Positions 10,801-17,825 of a stretch of DNA of 49,287 nt are shown here, one piece after another. How positions within the stretch are numbered: position 1 is the first letter of the stretch; every line of letters starts with the position of its first letter. Made by a program: the position numbers and the translations under genes. The notes under the pieces were generated by a model. It saw nothing but the letters and a program-made list of their open reading frames with translations. It searched no databases and had not been told where the DNA came from. This stretch comes from Tannerellaceae bacterium. GTDB taxonomy: Bacteria; Bacteroidota; Bacteroidia; Bacteroidales; Tannerellaceae. The stretch is from NCBI GenBank assembly GCA_021203545.1, contig JAJQAZ010000065.1, positions 1-49,287 of the forward strand, written 5' to 3'.

Positions 10801-11904
10801 CAGTAACTCCCGTATATGTTTGCTGGTCAAAGAGGTAGGAGTTTTAAGTGGAATATATTTATCGAAAAAGATTTTACGGTGGGATAAATAATTTACTCCT
10901 CCAAAGTTAGTGCCTATCCATATTCCGTCCTGTTGGTCGCGGAATATAGAATAAATAGTTTTATCCGAAAGGCCGTAAGGATACCGGGGATCATAGGCTA
11001 CATGAATGGTATTGTTCTCTTCTTCGTTGATAATAAATAACCCCTCCTGTGTACCTACCCAAAGCTCATTATCCAGGTAAACCACTTTTCTTAATAACGT
11101 ATTATGTACGGAAGGAGAGTTGACAAGCGAAAAGAGATGTTCTGTTTTATGGAACTTCTTTAGTTCCCCGTGATGAACAGCAATCGCAATATACTCGTTA
11201 TAGTCACAGATAGAATAAATATGTTCATTTGCAACAGAGTTACCCCGGTGGTCTGTAATGTACTGTGTAAAAGTATCTTTATCCCGGTCATAGTGGTAAA
11301 GCCCGTCGTTATTAGTTCCTATCCATATCTCATTATCCGGACAGATGCAAATACATTGTGGTTTTTTATTCCTGTATTGTTCCGGGTCCGTAACGGAATA
11401 GTGGACCAGTTGTTCATTTTTATACAGAAACACACCCTGGGTGGGGATTACGATCCATATATTTCCGGTTTTATCTTTTTGAATATCGGCTACCCAATTG
11501 CTCATCTGGATTCCTTCCGCCGTTAACAGGTCAACAAAACGAAATTCTTCTTTTACCGGATTATAGATGTAAACCCCTTCATCGGTTCCTACCCATAGGC
11601 AACGGTCGTTGTCTTCGCACAGGGCGGCAATATTGTGATTCCCTTTTCCCAGTACATGATCGTCGCATTTCATCACCACCATTCTGTTTCCGTCGTAACG
11701 GTTCAGCCCGTTTTTGGTGCCAAACCAAATGAAACCGTAACTATCCTGCAGGATCGCTTTGACATTACTTTGAGACAATCCGTATTCGCTTGTGATATGT
11801 GAAAAATTAAAAGAAAAGGATTCTTTATTGAGTGCCTTAGCCGGGAAAACAACCAGCCAGACAAGTATAAGCAGACTATAGGGTAGTGTAAAAGGGCTTT
11901 TCAT
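7876..11904 (-). CDS. Hybrid two-component system (sensor kinase plus AraC-type response regulator), frameshifted twice as read
   Basis: One-protein sensor/regulator of the SusC/SusD locus. Start at the ATG at 11904 (MKSPFTLPYS, signal peptide). Piece 1 (10192-11904) is a periplasmic two-bladed-propeller type sensor with repeated G-x-IWIGT blades; piece 2 (8757-10151) ends the propeller and has the Y_Y_Y domain, a membrane helix, HisKA (EIAHEVKTPL) and the HATPase N-box (NLLNNGLKYS); piece 3 (7876-8748) has a receiver domain (Asp in VSDIMMPVMDG) and an AraC helix-turn-helix. The breaks lie in G6 (10251-10256, one base too many) and A5 (8928-8932, one too few). Correcting both gives DSRGNVWFSTDRGG and EKIRPGLSQQIFEPFYQ, and exactly 1342 residues. 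Likely senses an oligosaccharide in the periplasm. Confidence 0.9.
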
Positions 11905-11953
11905 CGGAATAAAGAGATTCAAGGTTATTATTTCAATAAATACAAAGCTAAAC

Positions 11954-11986
11954 AAAAAACAGGACATCTTTTAGCAAGATGCCCTG
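11954..11986 (-). terminator. Terminator of rpsA
   Basis: On the minus strand, CAGGGCATCTT and AAGATGTCCTG form a stem around GCTAA and are followed by six T. It starts 25 bases after the restored rpsA stop and sits before the hybrid regulator start at 11904, separating the two genes. Confidence 0.85.
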
Positions 11987-12011
11987 TTTATGATATGGTA
12001 GGATGATAAAA

Positions 12012-13794
12012 TTATTTACCTGAAAGTTTTTCTTTCAGTGCTGCTAATTCTTCGATGTCACCTAAAGTAGTTTTTTCTACTGGTCCGGTAGCCATTACGT
12101 TATCATCGTTTTTTACATTTTGAAGCTTTCTTTTCGCCACCTTCTTTCTTAGCACCTTTTTGTTCATCTTCGTGGATGCGGCTGTGAGAAAGAATGATAC
12201 GTTTTGCTTCTTTATTGAATTCGATCACTTTGAACTGCAGTTTTTCGTCAACAACAGCTTGTGAACCATCTTCTTTTACCAGGTGTTTCGGAGTTGCGAA
12301 ACCTTCTACACCGTAAGGCAGAGAGATTACAGCACCTTTGTCCAATGCTTCGATGATTGTGCCTTCGTGGATAGAACCAACAGTGAAGATTGTTTCGAAT
12401 ACATCCCATGGATTTTCTTCCAGTTGTTTGTGGCCTAAGCTCAAACGACGGTTTTCTTTGTCGATTTCCAGTACCTGAACTTCGATTTCAGCACCGATCT
12501 GAGTGAATTCGCTCGGGTGTTTGATTTTCTTAGTCCATGACAGGTCAGAGATGTGGATCAGACCGTCTACACCTTCTTCGATTTCTACGAATACACCGAA
12601 GTTAGTGAAGTTACGTACTTTGGCAGTATGTTTTGAACCTACAGGGAAACGAGACTCGATATCTTCCCATGGGTCAGATTTCAATTGTTTGATGCCCAGA
12701 GACATTTTACGCTCGTCGCGGTCCAGTGTCAGGATAACAGCTTCGATTTCGTCGCCTACTTTCATGAAGTCCTGTGCACTACGCAGGTGCTGAGTCCATG
12801 ACATTTCAGAAACGTGGATCAAACCTTCTACACCTGCTGCAATCTCGATGAATGCACCATAGTCGGCCATAACAACCACTTTACCCTGTACTTTGTCGCC
12901 TACTTTCAGTTCAGCGCTCAATGCATCCCATGGGTGCGGAGTCAGCTGTTTCAAACCTAAAGCGATACGTTTCTTCTCGTCATCGAAGTTAAGGATAACC
13001 ACATTGATCTTCTGATCCAAAGTAACGATTTCTTCCGGATGAGAAACGCGTCCCCATGAAAGGTCGGTGATGTGGATCAAACCGTCTACGCCACCCAGGT
13101 CGATGAATGCACCGTACGAAGTGATGTTTTTAACAGTTCCTTCCAATACCTGTCCTTTTTCCAGTTTAGAGATAATATCTTTCTTCTGTTGTTCCAGTTC
13201 TGCTTCAATAAGAGCTTTGTGAGATACAACAACGTTTTTGAATTCCTGGTTGATCTTAACGATCTTGAATTCCATTGTCTTACCTACAAATACATCGTAG
13301 TCGCGGATCGGTTTAACATCGATCTGAGAACCCGGTAAGAATGCTTCGATACCGAATACGTCTACGATCATACCGCCTTTTGTACGGCATTTGATGAAAC
13401 CTTTGATAATTTCGTCTTTTTCCAACGCTTCGTTAACACGTTCCCATGAGCGTGAAGCGCGTGCTTTTTTGTGAGAAAGGATCAACTGTCCTTTTTTGTC
13501 TTCCTGGCTTTCAATGTAAACTTCTACTTCGTCGCCTACTTTCAGGTCAGGGTTGTAACGGAATTCAGACATCGGTACGATACCGTCTGATTTGAAACCG
13601 ATATTTACCACAACTTCGCGTTTGTTCATTGTAGTTACGGTTCCCATAACGACTTCCTTATCCTTTACAGTGTTCAGGGTTTCGTCATACGTTTTTACAA
13701 GGTCTTCCTTGCTTACGGCGCTAAGGGTGTCCCCTTTTTCGTAAGAGTCCCAGTTAAAATCTTCAACCGGCTGGATGTTTTTTAAATTTTCCAT
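12012..13794 (-). CDS. rpsA: 30S ribosomal protein S1, C-terminal tail frameshifted as read
   Basis: Binds mRNA on the small ribosomal subunit; in Bacteroidetes it is central to initiation because Shine-Dalgarno pairing is little used. Six S1 RNA-binding repeats are visible, for example GTVKNITSYGAFIDLGG and GKVVVMADYGAFIEI, each followed by GLIHxSxxSW in the middle repeats. As read, the protein stops at 12103 with KKASKCKKR. One base less in A6 (12109-12114, plus-strand T) or the nearby A4 continues into DDNVMATGPVEKTTLGD, a tail ending at 12012, giving 593 residues. That family-like ending in frame argues that the shift is an error in the read sequence. Strong promoter upstream, terminator downstream. 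Confidence 0.95.
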
Positions 13795-13868
13795 TCTTTA
13801 ATTGTTAATACTAAGTTTGTTTTAATTAGTAAGTTAGACATTATATTGTCATATCTCAAAAACGGAGG

Positions 13869-13897
13869 CAAAGGTAGCGTTTTTTTCTCATTTACAA
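13869..13897 (-). promoter_or_regulatory. Promoter of rpsA
   Basis: Minus strand reads TTG, 18 bases, then TACCTTTG, close to the Bacteroidetes -33/-7 pattern (TTTG, 19-21, TAnnTTTG). It lies about 75 bases before the start codon. Confidence 0.7.
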
Positions 13898-13993
13898 CAC
13901 TTTTATACATAAAAAAAGAGGTGGAATAGAAGCAGAGAAAGGGAACGCAGAATTGACCATATTGGACGGAAGGAAGTTATACTCCCTCTGTTC

Positions 13994-14090
13994 GGCATAG
14001 CGTCTTCGCTATGTCGCTAAAATTTGTGAAGCTCCTGCTTCACGTGAGGCTGGAGCCTCACTTTTAACACCGACGTAGCGAGACGCTACG
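13994..14090. repeat. Row of four different palindromes
   Basis: GGCATAGCG-TCTT-CGCTATGTC (13994-14015, one mismatch), GTGAAGC-TCCT-GCTTCAC (14026-14043), GTGAGGCT-GG-AGCCTCAC (14044-14061) and CGTAGCG-AGA-CGCTACG (14074-14090). The outer two belong to the same TAGCG family seen again at 27921 and 28160-28190. Confidence 0.85.
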
Positions 14091-14120
14091 CCGAACAAGA
14101 GCCGAACAAGGCTTTTTGCT

Positions 14121-14142
14121 GGCGCAGATTTAAATCTGTGCC
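14121..14142 (+). repeat. CAGATTTAAATCTG palindrome, copy 2
   Basis: Identical 22-base core to copy 1, with the same TTTTTGCT and TAAAT flanks. It ends five bases beyond the stop codon of the anti-sigma-like gene. Confidence 0.88.
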
Positions 14143-14146
14143 TAAA

Positions 14147-14515
14147 TCAGTCAGTATCTTTAGCATGCTTTTTCCGGTAAAGCCTGCGGAGTTGATAATC
14201 AAGGAATAAAAGGATGATTGCCGGAAACATAAAATAGCTGTACCGGATAAAATCCGGACTCCACCATAGGGCCGGAAGTTGATATCCTTCCCAGTTGATA
14301 TGTATAACTGTATATACGGTAGCCCCGGCCATACAGATACAACCCAGTATAATACCAATAATGCCCCAGACCCGGTTCTTTTTCTTCAAACGAACCTCTT
14401 CCTGCCGGACCAGCTGCATCATATTCGCCCGGAAATTACCGGATAGTTTTTCTTGTGGCAACTCTGTAAACAGGTTTGCCAACGGATCTTTATTTTTGTC
14501 TTTTATCTTATTCAT
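14147..14515 (-). CDS. Probable anti-sigma factor, membrane protein
   Basis: 122 residues. A soluble charged N-terminal part (about 1-48) with FTELPQEKLSGNF is followed by two membrane helices (about 50-70 and 87-106) and a basic tail. Its ATG overlaps the TGA of the ECF sigma gene by four bases, so the two are translationally coupled. Such pairs usually encode a sigma factor and the membrane protein that holds it. No known anti-sigma zinc motif is visible, so the role is inferred from position and topology. Confidence 0.7.
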   Translation of the reverse strand: MNKIKDKNKDPLANLFTELPQEKLSGNFRANMMQLVRQEEVRLKKKNRVWGIIGIILGCICMAGATVYTVIHINWEGYQLPALWWSPDFIRYSYFMFPAIILLFLDYQLRRLYRKKHAKDTD

Positions 14516-15075
14516 ATCAGTTCTTTCTCCATTTCACTTATTAAAACAAATAATTTCTTACGGATGCGGAATAATTTTGTTTTCACATTAGAAACCGATA
14601 AACCTGTAATCTGTTTCAATTCTTCCACACTTTTGTCCTGTACATAATATAACAGAATAAGTCCTCTTTCGTCCGGTGGAAGTTTTTCCAGTGCCTTTTC
14701 CAGAAGTCCTATCCGCTCTTCCTTATCTATACCTTCGAACAGATCCTCTATCTCTTCACCCGGCGTATGGGTAATCTGTGTCTCTTCAATAGCCAGATAT
14801 TCCACCTTTTTCTTCCGGGTATGCGAAATAGCTGTATTGTATGCGATACGGTAGAGCCATGTAGAGAAATTACTTTCTCCTTTAAAAGATACCAGGTTTT
14901 TGAATACCTTCATAAACACATCCTGTGTCAACTCTTCGGCATCTTCCCTGTCACGGACAATTTTCATGATCAGGGAAAAAACCTGATTGCTATATTTATC
15001 CAATAAACAAGCAAAGCAACCTGTATCTCCCTTTTGTATTCTATGTATATAATATGTGTCGGTATAGATCTCCAT
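14512..15075 (-). CDS. ECF-type RNA polymerase sigma factor
   Basis: 187 residues. Region 2 covers about 20-90 (NQVFSLIMKIVRDREDAEELTQDVFMK, then FSTWLYRIAYNTAIS) and region 4 about 125-180 (LPPDERGLILLYYVQDKSVEELKQITGLSVSNVKTKLFRIRKKL). Directs RNA polymerase to a small set of promoters, probably in answer to an envelope signal held by the coupled membrane protein. Divergent from the DUF6249 gene. Confidence 0.93.
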   Translation of the reverse strand: MEIYTDTYYIHRIQKGDTGCFACLLDKYSNQVFSLIMKIVRDREDAEELTQDVFMKVFKNLVSFKGESNFSTWLYRIAYNTAISHTRKKKVEYLAIEETQITHTPGEEIEDLFEGIDKEERIGLLEKALEKLPPDERGLILLYYVQDKSVEELKQITGLSVSNVKTKLFRIRKKLFVLISEMEKELI

Positions 15076-15222
15076 TTTTATAATGGACGCAAAACCGGTA
15101 AAGAAGTTACAGGTTTCCGAATCAAAAATAAAAAATATTTTTTTGCACCGGACTGTAACCGGAATAAAAGTGTAACGTCAAATAAGCAAACGAATTAATT
15201 AACAATTTAAATCAGTTGAGAT

Positions 15223-15618
15223 ATGGGATTAACACCTGTTTTAGTAGTAGGAATTATATTTCTGAGTATTTACAAAATTTTTGAACTGTTTGTACGCCGT
15301 CAGGAACGGATAGCACTTATCGAAAAGTTAAGTGAAAATATGGACCTGTCTAATATCCAAAAGCAGTTGTCCGGTATGAATCATCTTAGAATTTCCGGCT
15401 TTGGCTCCCTTAAATCCGGTTGCTTGTTAATCGGTCTGGGCCTGGGAATGCTTGTGGCTTATATTGTTGTAACCAAAGAGGGTTTGAGCCACAGTAATTG
15501 GGGTGATTCAAGTGCGATAGGAATTATTTATGCCTCCTGTATACTCTTATTTGGAGGAGCCAGTTTACTGATTGCATTTATCATAGAAATGAAATTAAGC
15601 AAAAAGAAGGAAGATTAA
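15223..15618 (+). CDS. DUF6249-like small membrane protein
   Basis: 131 residues, three probable membrane helices (about 4-20, 65-85, 104-123) and a cytoplasmic segment with FVRRQERIALIEKL, the pattern of the DUF6249 family that is often next to ECF sigma genes in Bacteroidetes. It is transcribed away from the sigma gene across a 147-base gap, so it could be a target or member of that regulon. Function is unknown. Confidence 0.75.
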   Translation: MGLTPVLVVGIIFLSIYKIFELFVRRQERIALIEKLSENMDLSNIQKQLSGMNHLRISGFGSLKSGCLLIGLGLGMLVAYIVVTKEGLSHSNWGDSSAIGIIYASCILLFGGASLLIAFIIEMKLSKKKED

Positions 15619-15774
15619 TAAAAGAAGGATTTGGAATTTCAAGGCACGGATCAGGCATGAGTGTATATGCGGTCCGTGTTTTGTTGGGATTTTATTGCTC
15701 TTTTCCTGCTGGAAAACTGACTTAGTAGATAAAGAAAATTCAAAGAGTATAGGAATTTATCTTTTAGAGCCGCT

Positions 15775-15884
15775 ATCTTTCTTACTGTTCAACGGGCGTA
15801 GAACACCTGTATAACCGCCGTTGGACACCTGCGCAACCGGAGTTGAACACGTGTGCAACTGCCGTTGAACAGTAAGAAAGACCG
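15775..15884. repeat. 22-bp tandem palindrome array bounded by inverted repeats
   Basis: Three consecutive 22-base units (15798-15819, 15820-15841, 15842-15863) and a partial fourth follow GTTGAACACSTGYGCAACYG with changes. Unit 3 is nearly self-complementary around ACACGTGT. The array is enclosed by TTTCTTACTGTTCAACGG (about 15777-15794) and its reverse complement CCGTTGAACAGTAAGAAA (about 15862-15879). Confidence 0.85.
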
Positions 15885-16140
15885 CAACTTTGTAAGATTA
15901 TCTCCTTTGAAATGAAAGTAAAAGACAGGGAGAATAAGAAAACAACCGCAACTTAACCGATTTTGATCTGATGAAATCATCTCTGCTTTTTGCTGGTAAA
16001 ATAGGTAATGTTTTGTTTTATAGCAAAATAAACTGTTTTTTGGCCGTTTTATATGTGACGATGTGACGAACGTATGACGGACCCCCATCGTCACAGGAAC
16101 TTGCTGATACAGAGTTTTAAAATGGCCTGTGATTCAGTGA

Positions 16141-16174
16141 CTATCAAAAACGGTAAAAAATATATTTTTGATAG
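16141..16174. terminator. Symmetric hairpin, probable two-way terminator
   Basis: CTATCAAAAA and TTTTTGATAG pair perfectly around a 14-base loop. The A/T-rich lower stem gives a U-run in either direction. It follows the CBM9-like gene on the minus strand. Confidence 0.55.
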
Positions 16175-16201
16175 TTGATAACGCCGCAAATATTTAGTTT
16201 A

Positions 16202-16223
16202 GGCACAGATTTAAATCTGCGCC
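16202..16223 (-). repeat. CAGATTTAAATCTG palindrome, copy 3
   Basis: Same 22-base core in the opposite orientation (GGC-A-...-C-GCC), followed by AGCGA. It is five bases from the stop of the CBM9-like gene, the same distance as copy 2 from its gene. Confidence 0.88.
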
Positions 16224-16228
16224 AGCGA

Positions 16229-16870
16229 TCAGAAATATAGCTCACCGAAAAACTCCGGACGGTGAAAGTCCGGTGCGGGTGTATCTATGGGGTTCCAGGA
16301 CAGAAAATGGGGTGCATTTGTATCGTCTGCACATTTATAAAAATTCGCTAATATTTTTTCCGGTAAATTGTCCGGGTCGAGCCCCATTAATTCCAGTGGA
16401 ATAGCAACAACCAATTCCCAGCTGAATACGCCTCTTTGTTCATCAAAAGCCTCTACCATCCGCGCCGGATATCTCCGGATGGTTTTATATTCTTCTTCAG
16501 ATAAAGGTTGTTTTACATCTCTGGATTCCCGGCGGGCAGCATCGCATACACCGATACAGTTGAATTTGAAATTCATGTAGTAGTTTTCATCCGGCTTTTT
16601 CATAAAAAATTCCACGCAACTGTCTTCATGAACCGGCGAATTATCAGTATCATAAAGAGCTTTCAGAGAATTCCCTTTTACAAAATAACGCAGATACAGG
16701 CTCGTGTTGGAACGGGCTATGTCCACAACAACTATGGGTTTATAGGAATATTCTTTCCAGTTAACCACATTAATATATTCCCGTTGGGCTTTATTTTCCA
16801 GTAAAAAGCCTACAGAAGATAAATCCAGCACATCCAGTGTGGATAAATAAGGAATTATGAGCTTCTTCAT
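16229..16870 (-). CDS. CBM9-like carbohydrate-binding domain protein
   Basis: 213 residues, almost wholly one CBM9-like beta-sandwich: aromatic and acidic positions in VHEDSCVEFFM, NYYMNFKFNCIG, WELVVAIPLEL and the ending FHRPEFFGELYF are typical. No signal peptide or catalytic domain is visible, so it may be cytoplasmic; CBM9 modules are usually parts of secreted enzymes. It follows the LysE-type gene after 20 bases and is probably in the same operon. Sugar binding is family inference. Confidence 0.8.
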   Translation of the reverse strand: MKKLIIPYLSTLDVLDLSSVGFLLENKAQREYINVVNWKEYSYKPIVVVDIARSNTSLYLRYFVKGNSLKALYDTDNSPVHEDSCVEFFMKKPDENYYMNFKFNCIGVCDAARRESRDVKQPLSEEEYKTIRRYPARMVEAFDEQRGVFSWELVVAIPLELMGLDPDNLPEKILANFYKCADDTNAPHFLSWNPIDTPAPDFHRPEFFGELYF

Positions 16871-16890
16871 ACTTATTTGAGTTCTTCATA

Positions 16891-17550
16891 TTATTTGTAT
16901 ACTTGCAATAAAGGCATCTGGAAATAAAAAGAAAGAAGGACCGATAGTAAACCAGCGAACGACAGACAAATTATAATTATGCCAACAATTTTATTTAAAA
17001 TCCATATCCCTCTAACATTAAACCACTTTGCCATATATGATACTATAAATGTTATTCCAAACCACCACAAGATAGCACCTACACCAATACTTATGATTCC
17101 ACCAATCAGCATCCCAATACTATATTCCGGTAATATAAAACCGAATCTTGCGAACAATCCAATATATAATAGAACGATCAGCACATTGCTGAATGTTAAA
17201 AGGAAAGCCGTTAAAAAGTCCTGAGCAAATGTTTGTTTCTGTTCATCTTGCTTATTCAGGCTTTTTACCGGATTGCTTTTATAGATATAATATCCGAACA
17301 ATCCGAGCAAAAGGCTTCCGATTAATTGCAGGGGTCCCTGGTTCGCCTCAATAAAATTTACTACAACACCCATACCCAGACAGGTAATGGCAGTATATAT
17401 CATATCAGAGAGAGTCGCTCCCAATCCGGTAACAAATCCATGCCAACGGCCCTTGTTAAGAGTTCTCTGAATACATAATATACCAACAGGGCCCATCGGG
17501 GCTGAAATTAATACACCAATTACAATTCCTTTTGTTACCAACCCAAGCAT
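16891..17550 (-). CDS. LysE-family amino-acid exporter
   Basis: 219 residues with about six membrane helices. The N-terminal GVLISAPMGPVGILCIQRTLNKGRWHGFVTGLGATLSD is the hallmark of the LysE/RhtB translocators that export amino acids or related metabolites. First gene of a likely two-gene unit with the CBM9-like gene; a -7 element lies at 17577-17584. The exported compound cannot be told from sequence. Confidence 0.88.
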   Translation of the reverse strand: MLGLVTKGIVIGVLISAPMGPVGILCIQRTLNKGRWHGFVTGLGATLSDMIYTAITCLGMGVVVNFIEANQGPLQLIGSLLLGLFGYYIYKSNPVKSLNKQDEQKQTFAQDFLTAFLLTFSNVLIVLLYIGLFARFGFILPEYSIGMLIGGIISIGVGAILWWFGITFIVSYMAKWFNVRGIWILNKIVGIIIICLSFAGLLSVLLSFYFQMPLLQVYK

Positions 17551-17576
17551 TCAACTAAATTTGCGCTTTTCCGGTG

Positions 17577-17584
17577 CAAATATA
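17577..17584 (-). promoter_or_regulatory. Promoter -7 element of the LysE-type gene
   Basis: Minus strand reads TATATTTG, a full match to TAnnTTTG, 27 bases before the start codon. No clear -33 element is seen at the usual spacing. Confidence 0.5.
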
Positions 17585-17762
17585 CATTCTATCCGGCAAA
17601 AAATTGCAGAAATTCAGAAAAACCAACTTAATTATAGTTATATAAGTACCACATTAAGTAAAATTTACACTATTTAATTCCTTTGTACTGTGGCAGAACA
17701 ACGAATCAACGGTTGTTATGATTTTGTTGATTTATTTTTAATTATAATTGCTTGTTAGTGCT

Positions 17763-17770
17763 TATCTTTG
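17763..17770 (+). promoter_or_regulatory. Promoter -7 element of purL
   Basis: TATCTTTG followed by CA matches the Bacteroidetes TAnnTTTG element. It lies 56 bases before the chosen purL start and inside any longer reading of the frame, which supports the ATG at 17826. Confidence 0.55.
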
Positions 17771-17825
17771 CAGGGTAAAAAAGGGAGATGTCCCAAAGTT
17801 GATTGAAATAACAATAAACGAAAAT

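Larger units (their letters stand above)
13795..14146. other. Gap holding the rpsA promoter and tandem palindromes
   Basis: No gene. The half near rpsA has its promoter; the other half is a row of four palindromes (13994-14090) followed by a CAGATTTAAATCTG palindrome (14121-14142) that ends five bases before the anti-sigma gene stop. Confidence 0.75.
15619..16228. other. Long gap with tandem palindrome array and hairpins
   Basis: About 600 bases with no supportable gene. Contents in order: a weak CACGGA/TCCGTG hairpin just after the DUF6249 gene (15645-15679), the 22-bp palindrome array inside inverted repeats (15775-15884), a TGACG-repeat hairpin (16054-16097), a symmetric hairpin (16141-16174) and a CAGATTTAAATCTG palindrome (16202-16223). 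The 101-codon minus-strand frame over part of it has no recognisable domain. Confidence 0.7.

Noticed and set aside
15775-15884. CRISPR array
   Set aside because: 22-base units follow without spacers, only about three copies, no cas genes.
15789-16094. 101-codon minus-strand frame in the repeat-rich gap
   Set aside because: Runs through the tandem palindrome array and hairpins, no recognisable domain or start context.
16054-16097. Remnant of a mobile gene
   Set aside because: The short peptide on the minus strand could not be matched to a family with confidence.
17748-17825. Longer PurL N-terminus
   Set aside because: Contains the TATCTTTG promoter element; the ATG at 17826 starts at the usual PurL N-terminus.
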